In this document: one piece after another, positions 12,218 to 23,900 of the stretch
Layout: each line of letters opens with the position of its first letter
Numbering within the stretch: position 1 is the first letter of the stretch
Assembly: GCA_963969595.1 (NCBI GenBank)
Contig: OZ018408.1
Coordinates: 18,287,823-18,351,822, forward strand
Direction: 5' to 3'
DNA from: Neckera pumila
Taxonomy: Eukaryota; Streptophyta; Bryopsida; Hypnales; Neckeraceae
DNA length: 64,000 nt
The notes under the pieces: model-generated
The model's database searches: none
What the model was told of the DNA's origin: nothing
Seen by the model: only the letters and a program-made list of their open reading frames with translations
Made by a program: the position numbers and the translations under genes

Positions 12218-13923
12218 CTATTGTCTACTACCAGTAGACTTAGTGACTTTCCCCTTTGGAGGAGTTGGAGGTTTACCTTTCCTCTTTTTGCGCGCAGGCT
12301 CCAATTCCGGTTCGGCTTCCTCTTCTCCTTCCTTGGTCTCTTTCCCTGATTTGGACTGACTTCCCTCCTTCTCAATGGTCTCTGGCGACTCACCCTCCTT
12401 AGATTCGAGCTCAATTGTGGATGACACCTCTTTACTCCTCTTTGATGTTGATTTCCGTTGGGTTGATGCTGGCTTGTCTGACCAACCGGAAAGGGTGCTC
12501 TGTGGAGTGCTCTCATCCGATTCTACCATCTTACTCTGATTGCGGGTTTGGGATCCAGGCAATAACCCTTTTCCGGTTGCCGCGTCAATCTTTAACTTGG
12601 AGTGGCTGACTGGTGTGGTCTTCCCTTTTGTGCCTGCCTTTGACTTCCGGTCAGCTGAACTCCGCGACGGTGTTGCCTTAGTAGGAGCCTCCTCCTTCAC
12701 CTTTCCTTTGGCCTTCGCCGGTTCCGATTCCAGGTGCACACCAGCACTCTCCATGAGTTCCCTCAACTCAAACAAGATACACTCCATCTTCTCATGATAG
12801 GACACCAAGACTGCAACAACCTTGGGTCCCATCTGAAATACCTCCTTGAGAATCCCGGCCTCAAAAAGTTTGGGTTTGTTAATTACCTCACCCGGGTTCC
12901 CAACAAACTTCCAGATCCTATTAAGGGTGTCTAAGATTTCAGCCAAAAGCTGTCTACCTTCACTCTCAGACTTTTTCCCTAACTCCTTCTCAGATCCTTT
13001 ACTTGACCAGTTAGGCTTGCTATCCGGTTTTCAGACTTTTGGGTCACTTCCTTATCCTTCACTATTTTCTTTCGGATGCCCTTCAGTTCACTTATAACCA
13101 CCCCAAGAGGGTCAGTCGACTTCGACCAAACCGGATCCTTACTAGTCCCCTCTCTAGCTACTCCCTTGCCTTTCTTTTAGGGTTCCTCCGGATCCTCTTC
13201 CAGTTCTGACTCATCTATTGACGCTTCTTTCTTCTCTCCCGATTCCGGACTAATGTCATAATGTAACATTGCATCCGCAGACTTATACTCGGTTACCTCC
13301 TTTCCCCTCAATAACTCATTGTGCTCATAGAGGTGGAAGAGAAAGGGAGAGAGACCGGAAGGTTTGGACTTGCCTACTACTGAGACCATTTTGCCCACAA
13401 CTTCCTTTAACACTAAACCCCAACTCACTTTCCTTTCTTTGGTCAACGCACCAAAAATGGTATTTGCTATGGTAATGGTGGCCTGGGTAGGACAATTGGA
13501 TTCAAAAATCGGAATTAGAAACTCCAGAATTCTCCTATGCCTCAAGTTTGAACAATCCGCCACTGCATATCCATCCTCGGGATTGACAGGGTTGCAGAAC
13601 TTACCATTATCAAACTTGTGTGTCCGTCCAGCCATTTCTTCCCCCTCCTTGGAAAAGTTGTACACCTCTCCCCACATCTCTGGAGTCCATCCGGCTGGCT
13701 GCGCCAAGATTGTGTGATGCCACTCGCTTGACTGCTTTGTGAGCATCTCCCCCACGATCACCTCGTTCTTCAAATTCCAGGGCCTCCACATGAAGTCGTT
13801 GCATCCTAGCCCCATCAAGTCCTCCTGCAAGAGCGCCTTCTCCTTGGCATTCTTTGGCAGTCCGGGCGTCACGGACCGGAGTTTGAGCAAAGGCAACTCT
13901 TCACTCACCTCAGCCTTCACCAT
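12218..13923 (-). pseudogene. Uncharacterised transposon-type protein with coiled and Lys-rich C-terminus
   Basis: The best start is the ATG at 13,923, because a TAG lies in frame just upstream and the next residues read 'MVKAEVSEELPLLKLRSV'. The first 250 residues form a globular domain with 'GWTPEMWGEVYNF', 'GRTHKFDNGKF' and 'NPEDGYAVADCSNLRHRRIL', ending in a very acidic tail. A TAA (about 13,177-13,179) then interrupts it. Reading on in the same frame gives 'KKGKGVARE' and a predicted helix; one frameshift near 12,970 leads into the 242-residue frame 12,946-12,218, which is helical at first and then Lys/Ser/Glu-rich. Taken together this is one protein of about 570 residues with one stop and one frameshift. 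The N-terminal domain resembles conserved hypothetical proteins common in repeats of large plant genomes; I cannot assign a superfamily. No reverse transcriptase, integrase or RNase H is present. Confidence 0.5.
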
Positions 13924-14113
13924 AGCTCTGAGCAACTACTTGGAGCAAATAACAACCTCTCCACTCATCCTTGCCCTAAACAGTTGCGTCCCACTATTGT
14001 TCTTTCTCATAGAGCCAGGCAGTCTCACAATTGCTCAACCGGAACCGGAATCTCAAAGCTTGTACTCTTCTAAGCTCTTTGCGCCACACTTCCTTGAAAA
14101 CACTCACTCACAA

Positions 14114-14402
14114 TCAGAGAACACCAGAATGAGAAGATAGAATGAGGATGCCTCGACAGGTCCCCTTCCTCTCCGTTGCCCATCCGGTTTCCTTATCGTT
14201 GAAAATGACTGTTCCCGTCTTCATCGAGAAATAGTTCTCGCTCAACGGCTCTCCTACTTTCCCAGTAAAGACCGTTAGCTCCTGGTTTTGGTTTTTGATA
14301 CCGGTTTGACCAATCTCGAATCCTTGAAATCTTGCTGGTGATCCCACATAGGTTTCCAGTTTCTGGTACAAGACAGAAACAATTAAGATCCGTCTTCACC
14401 AT
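14114..14402 (-). pseudogene. Unrecognised coding fragment upstream of the 13.9 kb ORF
   Basis: On the minus strand a frame of about 85 residues (14,371-14,114) reads 'KLETYVGSPARFQGFEIG', 'TVFTGKVGEPLSENYF' and 'GTVIFNDKETGWATER', which has the look of a folded beta-rich domain and not random sequence. An ATG at 14,402 in another frame ('MVKTDLNCF') could belong to it after a frameshift. It lies about 190 bp upstream of the previous gene on the same strand, so both may derive from one element. No family recognised. Confidence 0.3.
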
Positions 14403-14549
14403 TTTATCTCTTTTAAGAGATCTTATGGTTGCTAATCTAAAAATCTACCAAACTTTGTACTTCTATCCATAAAACAAAAAAAAATATGGAAATGAAATGT
14501 CTTTAACCTAATTTTGTTACAAAATAATAGAATTTGGCATTCCGGGCTC

Positions 14550-15031
14550 CCACACCACATATGCTGAATCCATTCAACTATCTTTGCTACTGTGCCGGCT
14601 GGCTGTCTATTGATGTTTCCAATCACTGGATCAAGTTTCCTTGACAACAACATCAACTCCTTCCTCCAGTCCCCCACTCCCCCACTATACGGCATCTTTG
14701 TCAGCTCATCTACTAGAAGGAATTTCTGTGGTAGTCTTTCTTTTCGACGTCTGTCTCCTTCTTTATTGAGCCAAGCTTGTTCTTGCCTCCTATCTTTTTT
14801 TTTCTCTACTTCAGTTGGATACATCAAATCGTCCACACCCTTGTCAATATGTATGTCCTCAGCATCTCCAGGCTCTTCATCTTCGTCCACTGCATCCATC
14901 TCCTCCTCATTGTCAATAATGCCATTATCGTGGAGCTTGTCATTGTAGAGGCCCACAGCATCTGTGCCTCTTCCTGCCTGGCGCTGAGACATCGGCAATC
15001 TATCTTCCTCCAACTCTGCATTCTCCTCCAT
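14550..15031 (-). pseudogene. Exon of a transposon-derived gene (acidic plus helical domain)
   Basis: On the minus strand the frame begins after an AG acceptor with 'VSMEENAELEEDRLPMSQR', continues through a long Asp/Glu-rich stretch, a basic stretch ('EVEKKKDRRQEQAWLNKEG') and a helical part 'FLLVDELTKMPYSGGVGDW' ending 'AKIVEWIQHMW'. After that the composition collapses into AT-rich low-complexity sequence (14,550-14,432). An upstream exon with a GTAAGT donor (15,370-15,240, reading 'SGDGPLEEHERHDKFDVPL') precedes it. The abrupt end after 'IQHMW', with 'WEYSSPVKFEYVKEII' turning up at 11.0 kb, suggests this exon was once contiguous with the 11.0-10.2 kb remnant. Confidence 0.4.
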
Positions 15032-15239
15032 TGAAACCTGGTAAAGAAATTTACGTCTGCAATTGTGAGCATCTCAAGATCCTATTCTGACTAAGGTCTT
15101 CACCTGCCGTGAAGACGTCTACAAGAACAAGCCCGTTCACAATAAAATTCACAGACATGATAACTTGCACATATAATTCATAATGCTTGACACTGTACAA
15201 TGTTCTTGCTTTTACATAATCAAATTGACATTGTACTTA

Positions 15240-15400
15240 CGTCCTCCTCATCTTCTCCATTCAAAGGCACATCAAATTTGTCATGCCTTTCATGCTCTTC
15301 AAGAGGTCCATCTCCTGAGACTGAGGACGTTTTCCCTGCACTTGCATAAGTCTTCCTACTTGCATTAGCAATTCCCGTCTAATCTGTTCTTCCCTCATCT
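15240..15400 (-). pseudogene. Small exon with intact donor site
   Basis: Minus-strand reading gives 'SSVSGDGPLEEHERHDKF' and ends at GAGGAC|GTAAGT, a canonical donor near 15,239. An in-frame stop occurs upstream in the same exon. It probably belongs to the same gene as the 15.03-14.55 kb exon, to which it is adjacent. Function unknown. Confidence 0.3.
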
Positions 15401-15423
15401 AGCCCCCCTGCAACATTGCAAAT

Positions 15424-15617
15424 CAATTTTTCCTGTTGCGACTAAAAACCTCCTCTGGCACTATGCGCATGGACGGCGTGGATCCATTCTTAGGAAAACT
15501 CTCTTTGATACTTTCCCTTATCAGTCCGCCTCGTGAGCATGGGCGTCCTTTCCTTGATGCAGTTCTTGAACAATGACCTGCATTGCTCAAAAGACCTTTA
15601 TGATAGCAAAACATCAT
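15424..15617 (-). pseudogene. Unrecognised minus-strand coding fragment
   Basis: A 64-codon frame reads 'KGLLSNAGHCSRTASRKG' and 'SFPKNGSTPSMRIVPEEV'. It is basic, not low-complexity, and collinear with the neighbouring exons. I do not recognise the domain; it is included because of its position in the exon series. Confidence 0.25.
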
Positions 15618-16096
15618 GGAACCAAAGAATTTATTTTAATCAATCTCTACAAAGGCTTCACCTTCCCCTGCCACGTGAAAACATGCACTAATACAGTATG
15701 CAGAAATTCTCTAAGAAGGAAACCCCTCCCTTCTCTTCCAAAAAAAACACTACAACAATCATATACAATGCACATCTAAAAACACATGCAGCGAGCTTCA
15801 ATCTGTTGTTCTGCTTTTTATTCTATGCACAAGCCTACTTACTTGCCTTCTGCGCGTTTACAGTAGACCCTTCAACACATAACGGCCTCCGCTGCACTTG
15901 TCAACTCCAAATACATAATTACTTCCACTATTTCATATAATGCTAGGGCATTAGCATTCGCTTCTTACCTTCCATCCTTGGTACGGGCGTCTCTCCAAGT
16001 GTGGGTGACGAATGTATGGAGAGTGATGGCTGCCGTCCCTCTCTTTCATTGACACCATTTCTTTCACCAACACGTTCTAGTCCTGACAAAACAACT

Positions 16097-16517
16097 TTAC
16101 GAAATCAATGACGTGATGATGGCTTGGGGGTCAACCCTACAGTCATTGACTTTCTTTTCTTTGTCAATCTCCCTTGGAGCTCCGAATTTGTAGCACTCAA
16201 ACTTGGTCCTCGTTTCTCTACAGCAGCAGTCTTCTTCCAAGGAACGAATGCCTCCATTGACTTCCTTCCACTTTCTCGGTTCATGACGTCCTGCTTCGGT
16301 GCGTGCCAGATGAGTTAGCCAGAGGCCCAAGACACGCACTCCATCCTCTGAGATGAAAGTTCGCTTTACATGCATAAAATGACAGAATATCTACAAAATT
16401 TTGATTGCACCTAACATAAAATGCATTCCATGCACTACCTGACATAACCACAGGATACATACTTCCTCCGCAGTTCTCGATTTTCCTGTCTCCCGCATCT
16501 ATACAATGAATTTCCAA
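16097..16517 (-). pseudogene. Two exon-like blocks, 5' part of the same remnant
   Basis: Minus strand. The upstream block (about 16,517-16,440) reads 'MEIHCIDAGDRKIENCGG' then 'SMYPVVMS'. The downstream block (about 16,366-16,097) begins after an AAG acceptor-like site with 'RTFISEDGVRVLGLWLTHL' and has a Cys-rich 'DCCCRETRTKFECYKFG' segment before its stop. The Cys cluster could bind a metal, but no known finger spacing is evident. Confidence 0.3.
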
Positions 16518-19050
16518 TTTCAGTAACTTCAGCGTAGACCTTCCACTCTCTTAGGCACTGCTGACATGTACAACATTACTGTCACTGTATTTAAAGCTTC
16601 AAAAGACATGACAAACTGTCAGTCGCCTCAAAAACCCACTTTTCCTTTCTTCCTCAGGCCTTCCACATGCCGAACCAAACGCCTTATGCACATTCGTAAC
16701 CATTATCCACAGCACTCTTTGTGTGCTAATGAACATCTTCCAGGCACCATGTGAAGCAAGAAAAGAAGAGCGGCATGCACATTTGCACACCCGCTATTTC
16801 AAATGGACTATTACAGAAGGCACTCTCATTTCTAATGAGTGACGCCACTTCTTTCAGTCCTCCACTTTCTTACTAGGCCACATCCCCTCCTTCTCTGCAA
16901 GACTAGCAACTTCCTAAACCCTACCTGAACCAACTCCCTACTTCATTATGGACTTTTACTCTTAAAAACCTGTAACGTCATGGTCCCTTCTTGTAGACGC
17001 TGATCCTTGAAAAATGAACTGCCAAGCACCACATTCCAAAGCTTTGTTATCATACTTAAAATTACACCAACATTCATCATTTGACAGTCCACCCGTCTGT
17101 ACTACTTCTCGAAAATCAATTTCCTCCTCTCCTATTCATCCCATCCCCCCCGCCCTCTCACGCACACACATGCTATAGGACATATTTGTATTTTGAAGCA
17201 GCATTGTCCTTCTTAGGACTATGAGTAGTATTCTATGTCAGCACTGCTCACACTCCGTATTAAAGCATCCTATGTGCAATACGGAACACAATTCACAAGA
17301 CCATGCCTACCACTTTTGTGAAGCTCCTCGTCCACACAAAGCTAGTCTTCAACCGTAGTCGCAAACCTCCTTCAACAAACTCTGTTGAGGTCCCTCTATG
17401 AACACAAAATTTGTCTCCTTTCCTACTCCCGAAGCTAGCTGCGACAGAGACCACGTGTCAACAAGACGTTCCTTTCTTCAGTCGACAAAGATGACTGTTA
17501 TACAACTACTGAAGCAACATTTTCAACAACCAAATTACTCCGTCCTCACTTTCACGGTATTCAAAAGTCGTGAAAGACGACATGCACTACGTCACTGAGT
17601 TATCCTACAACAATTAATATGCTGAAACCTTTCCAAAATATAACGTGTTTGGACGTTGAGCATTGATGGTATCATGCCATGAAACCATTACCTGGCCGAC
17701 AAAGATAGAGTCTACTTCAATCAAAATGTTCTACTCAGTTTTCAGTTGTCAACACCGCAAATCTACTCAACACATCATGTTGACGTCCTGGTTTCTTGAA
17801 GCAGAGACCATACTCCCATTCAATCTACTTTGATGCCCGGATGGAATCCGCACTCTACAAAAGCATTACAAAATGTATGTACGCTCAAACCTTTCTACCA
17901 ACCACAACTCCTTACTGCTCCATGATGTAGTACTCCACGTCCAAATAAGCAGTGCCATCAATGCAAGAGTTCACTTTATTCTGGTGCCTCACATTAGGCC
18001 GTCAACCATGAAAACATGCACATGCACTCCAGAATTGGAGTCCAACAGCAATGTAAACTACTCTGCATTCAAGACTACATAACACTGTCCTATATTGACC
18101 TATGTTACAAATGATTACTTACCAATTTTTTTAGAAAACACAGAAATTGAGCAGCCTCTCTAAACGACTGTTGTTAGCAATTGCTCACCAAAATGGATTT
18201 CTCGGTTGCTTCTGACTCATCTTTTCCAATGATGCCGTTCTCCTCCACAACCTCTTTGGAGTGACTGTTGTCCCTTTCAATGGGCCAATAAATCTTCAAA
18301 TTGTTTGCTGTTTTCTCGAACACAACTCCTTCTCTCCTACCTTAATGTGTTCGTGATGTCGGATTTGTATTTGATGACACCACTTTGAATGCCGTACAAT
18401 GCAAAATCACCTGCTCTACAAAAGCCCTATGCGACAATTTGTGCTCTTCTTTGTGAGTTGAATGTTTCCACAAAAAGGATGATCTCCCTGCCTACCTAGT
18501 TGGCCCTTCCTTTCCCGAGGGAAGCCCCATTCTCGGACACATATCTGCACACAACATTCAACACAAAAGAGAAAACTTGTAATTCCATGAATTCCAAGCT
18601 TCCAAAAAAAGAAGGCGGCGTTGCCACAAAATACTCTCATCAAGGCACGTATCCCTAGATTGTCAATTACAATGGCATTCACAAAGTTGTCTTCGTTCCT
18701 AAATTAACCTTCATTAATGGAGGCTACAAAACTGCTTGAACCAGGTGTGCTCACATGGTGGCTTCTCTAGTCATTATGTGCAACCCCTACCTACTTAATT
18801 TAGCATGACAAGCATTGCTGTGAGTGAGGAAGGTGCTACAAAGTTTCCAAACCAGTGGGCAATGCACCCGCAACAACCATTCCAGAACCCACAAAATGAA
18901 GTGCAAGAATTGCGACCTTCAAGTTGATTTACACTACGGCACGACCTATCGACACCAAAAAGCTCTAAAAATAGTAACCACTTATACCTTCCTCCGAGTA
19001 GCTGACTCTTCTCTCATCTTAGCCAAGTTTCTATCAACAACTGCCTGAAA
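16518..19050. other. GC-richer block, scattered short frames, no gene model
   Basis: Composition remains like the coding remnants downstream, unlike the AT-rich flanks, so this is probably the 5' or upstream part of the same decayed element. The short open frames on both strands (for example 17,398-17,598 and 18,416-18,682) have no recognisable motifs and no convincing splice sites. Confidence 0.4.
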
Positions 19051-22000
19051 TCACTTCAACTTGTACTCAGAGATCAACATGTTGTAACGACTAACACTAT
19101 CTTCTCCACAATCAGCTTTATACTTGTCCCAAAAGTACAGCCCCCCACGTGACATAAATTTATCTACTTCCTGTTGTACTACTGTCTTTCGCTACACTGG
19201 GTCTCAAAGTGATTGATTGTTTTCACAATGTTTTGATTTCAATCAAATAGCAACTTCAAGAGTTTTCACATGTATTTTGATTTATTTTTGAGACCTAGGA
19301 TGGTCGCATTGTAGGTGATTAAAGCAAAAATGTATAGCTTCTCATTGTTGTCTTTGGAGGGACTATTCTTGTCCATTTGGATTCTCTTGTGGTTCTTTGG
19401 ACTCCTGATACGATTACAATGGTAATCCAAAAGCATCCCTTCAAATGGTGGGATGATGAAGGAACCTGTCCAAATGTCTAAACCACATATGGTATTCTTT
19501 GGAAGTTATAAAATGATAACTATTCAACCCAAATCCACCCCTTCAACTCTAATTGGATTCCCCATACAATTTTAATTATATTAGAATGCAAAGAAGATGC
19601 AATTGGGACCAAAAAGTAGGGTGCCATTTTGGATATAGTGGTATACATAGTTTACAAATGAGATAGCTTGACATTGTATTTGGTAACATTTGAAGGTTTC
19701 TCGTAGTATCATTTTCCAATATCTATTTCACCAAAAGCATTAGAGGTGATAGCTATAATTAGACAATATATATCTCTAAGCATTTGGGCATGAATATGGC
19801 CAGGCAGATGTGTTTAGATTCCAACAATCAATGTCAAATAACTATGTTAATAGTAATCAACAAGTTATAATGTCAAACAAGATCCTATCACCCGCTTAGT
19901 AATTCTTTGCAATCTACATCCTTTGGTATTGGACTTCAATTTGTCATAGTCATAGTGTAATGAAGTCCTAAGCCCCTTATTAAAAAATGATGAGTTCCCA
20001 AAGGACTCTATATGGTGCCAATTATATTTTATTGCAATACGCCATATCCATGAATCAAACTTTGTGCACTACGGTTACTTCCACGCTTCTTAATACCCTC
20101 ATTTATGCACAAGAATTGTCATTGTATTGCTGTTTGTTTCTTTTAAGTTATATATATGGTGATTTTCTTTATTTTAATTCTATTTCTTTATTCTAGTTGT
20201 GTTTGAAGGGTCATTTTATGGAAAATATATTTTTTGAAGTGAAATATAAATGTAAACTTTGAATTGCTGAATATTCAAAATTCTATAAAATATTCAAAAA
20301 TCTAAAAAATCTATATCATAGAAATGTTTGAGGATTAATACCAGAATCTTCAAACAACTAAATGGATGGAAAAAAAGTTTAGTGCATTTAGAACAAATTT
20401 GTATTCATCTTTTATTCAAAATTTGAACACTTAGTTCATATAGGGGGATTTAATTAAAGATGAAGAGACCTTTTATAGCTACGGCTTGCCTTTCGACAAT
20501 AAAGGCCATATTCATTATATTGAGACTTTTTGCAGTCTCATTTTTATCTTTGACTCAAAGGTAAAACGTTATAACTATTCAGTTTTAAGACTATTTGGTA
20601 AGTTGAGACTATAATATATTAATATATATAAAAACCTTTGATCGCCCAAAGGTTGTAGTCTTATCTTATTGTCGACTCGATGATAAATCACTATAACAAG
20701 TTTAGGGTTGAAGTTTCAAAATGTGCAGATTGTCTCATTTTAACAAACAAGGCCTTAATATTGTTCTACAAAAAAAATCCATTTTTTTTTAATATATTTT
20801 AAAGCAAGGTATTGTTGGAAGAAAACATAATGAATTAAGATATCCAGTTTCAAAAAATATTAACATGGGAATATGTGTTCTGAAATATTATTCTATTAAT
20901 GAAAAAAATACTATTATATAAAGTATAAGTAATGATAACATTTTTGTTATATGGTCAAATTCATTACATTGAGACAAAATGGACATTTTGAGACTTCAGC
21001 CCTATTATTTGAGACTTCTATTCTAACAAATCAAAAATTTATGAACACATCAACCTTTATAAAATAAAAGATTTGTGAATGTACTAACATATTCAAGTAT
21101 CAATTCACCAAAAAATTTCAATATCAAACATTTATTATCATCTAAATGTAAAGTCAAAGATAATATGAGACTGCAGAATGTCAAATTTGTTTAGACAACT
21201 AATGATATAAAGATGAAAATTTGACTACTTGTAATTTTTTTTATATAAACCAATTTTATTAATTGTATTGGAGTAGTGAGAAAATGAAATTGAAAATATT
21301 GAAACTTGCAAGTATAATGGTGACCACCAATCCTCCTTTATGCTATGCCATTGAAGCTTACAAAGGGGTTGGTAACTGGAAAACTACCTTCTCTTGCAAG
21401 GCTTCCAAAACCTGTAAAGAGATATGATTGCCACCTTTTATACATTCAAACCTCCCAAATACAATATTGTATTTTCTACAATGGTAGTCAATCCCAATTT
21501 TGAAATTTGGTATTGCTTTGGATAATAAATAATTATGCTCTGAAGATTTGACTACAAAAATCGATCTCCAAGGTTGTTAGTGTTTGCACATGTTTATAAA
21601 TTGAAAGGCCACAAAATCCTACAAATAGTTTGGACATCACTCACATGTCTATGAATGGGTTTTTTGCCACTAGTACTTGGACATAATACGTATACTTTTA
21701 ATGGATTTAAATTAGATAAAATAAATGGACATGTCTACTATAATAGATCTAGAGAAGAAGATAATTGTATTATTGCCATATTGAAGAATTGATGACTTCT
21801 TGGGTACTCTATAAAGGACATCTAAAGGTCATTTTGTGTTCTAAAAGGTTGATTAGTATATTTTGATTATTTAATTTTTTTAATTTTGTAATGAAGAAAA
21901 GGAAAATTTACTACAAAAAAAAATATTTAACTCTATAATTGAAAAGTGAAAAGACTAAATTTTAAATTTTCTTAGAATTTGCTTGACAAACCTCATGTGC

Positions 22001-22482
22001 AATCAAGTTGTGCATTGGAAATTTGCAACTCCCATAAACAACCATAAATGTTCAAGCTTCAAAAAACAATAGTTCTAATGTCAAAAAATAAAATGTAAAA
22101 TCCAAATCCTACTTTATACTTTCCTCCACCTCTAATAATAAATTGGACATTATTTTTATGGAATCTAGTCATATCTATACTATTAAAATGAACTGTTTGT
22201 TTGTATATTTTGTGGTATACATCATGATATTCTAAAATGTGAAGTTGACACGTGTGTATTTAGTTGCGTTGGGAAGGCCTCAGAAAAGCTTACAATGTTC
22301 CAACTAATGGAGCCAAAGATATTGAATATCAAAACTTTATAAACTACTCCATAAAAAATTTAATATCAAGTTTGAATTGGGAGGTATTTTGTACTGCCGG
22401 AACAACCTCGGTGAGAGGGTGTATATAGAAGCAAATTTATGCCATTCTAATTGATGAAGAGAAAGATATTGAATTTTGGAGT
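19051..22482. other. AT-rich gene-free sequence
   Basis: No ORF longer than about 70 codons, no splice-supported gene and no terminal-repeat structure that I could define. Composition drops sharply to AT-rich at about 19.2 kb. Confidence 0.5.
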
Positions 22483-23060
22483 TTTCATATCCAATTTTCA
22501 ATCCTTTAAAAGTGCAATATTGGCAAATGCTTTTTTAAGTAAACATAAAAGTAAAAGTATTGGCTCAATGTCATTGTGGCTGAAGTATTCTATAGCCCGA
22601 CAACTATATCTTGATGGCTTGATGTCTCTCCACAACCAAATTTGTAATTTCCATCCAATTTTGTAATTTCTGATAAAATTAAAAATTATATATAATTTTG
22701 ATTTGGTCACATTGTCCCGGTCACTGTTTTGTTGATTTCAACAAAAATCTTTTAAAATTTGTTAATTTTAACAGATTACTGTTGGAATCAACAAAACAGT
22801 GACCGGGACAACGCGACCAAATCAACAAAATTTTGTCAAAATTTTGTGTTTTCTACTAGTGTAATTTCATCAAAAATTACAAAATTGGATGGAAATTACA
22901 AAATTGGTTGTGGAGAGACATCAAGCCATCAAGATATAGTTGTCGGGCTATAGAATACTTCGGCCACAATGACATTGAGCCAATACTTTTACTTTTATGT
23001 TTACTTAAAAAAGCATTTGCCACTTTTGCACTTTTAAAGGATTGAAAATTGGATATGAAA
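22483..23060. repeat. 578-bp near-perfect palindrome (foldback element)
   Basis: The two outer arms (22,483-22,680 and 22,863-23,060) are inverted copies with only about six or seven differences in 198 bp. The central part contains a second inverted repeat: 'ggtcacattgtcccggtcac' (22,706 onwards) against 'gtgaccgggacaacgcgacc' (22,799 onwards). The whole segment could fold into one long hairpin. The outer ends carry TTTCATATCC on both sides, and a 4-bp GGAG may flank each end. The ORFs inside on both strands are mirror readings of the arms. Such structures can give rise to small RNAs; that is inference. Confidence 0.85.
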
Positions 23061-23900
23061 GGAGATTAAGGAAGGCTTAACATTTATTGATATTGTCACT
23101 TTTGTGACAATTACAAATGACAAACAAATACTAATGGTTGTAGCAACGGTATAGGGCATACCAGTCTCCAGTAAAAATCACATCCAAGCAAATCCTACGT
23201 AAAGATTCTCTCCATTCTCCATTCTTTAGTTACTACACTATTTTGAATATCTTTTTGTTCCTGCTTTCTATCTCATCTCATATCTTTTTTAAACTTATAT
23301 GTCATCATAGTTTTGACGTCGCTTTGAAGTATTTGTCTCATTAGAACAAAAAAGATACCACACAAGGGCAGTTTCAAGGTTGTTCCTCAAGTTGTGAATC
23401 AGCAGAGTGTTGAATATAATATGATAAAATTAAAAATGATAAAGTATTTTTAAAAATTAATTAAAATATATTATTTGACGTAGTAGTGTCCATGCCATGT
23501 CAAATTTCCAACGTGACTAAGTTCCCATTCATTTGAACATAAAGATTTTTTTCTATTTTAAAAAAAATTTAATGATTTCATGAAATTGTCCCGTGCAATT
23601 CAGGCTTTGGAGCTTGCCAATTTTTTTTTGTGTTTTTATTTTTATTTTTATTTTTCCGAGGGGTTCAGCCAATGTTCCCTATTGTCTGAGAACTCGCGGC
23701 CCTCCTCAAGGCTCATTCTTCTTCTAATGGTATAAATAATTCATAGGAACCTAAAAAGAGGTTGACCACTATCTATAAAGGGAAAACCAACCCTTCTTTG
23801 CAAGGTTTCAAAAATACATGTACCTACTTCGGGTTATTACCTTTATGTGTACTATAATTTAAAATTAAAACTTCTGTTGAAATTTTGATTGGTTTTACAA
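23061..23900. other. AT-rich spacer with a partial MITE relic
   Basis: Between about 23,470 and 23,740 the sequence ('gacgtag', then 'gtcccgtgcaa', 'cggccctcctcaaggct', 'cttctaatgg') resembles the MITE at 33,443-33,745 but is truncated or strongly diverged. Nothing else recognisable. Confidence 0.35.

Noticed and set aside
10000..19000. LTR retrotransposon in the GC-richer block
   Set aside because: No long direct repeats, primer-binding site, reverse transcriptase, RNase H or integrase motifs were visible.
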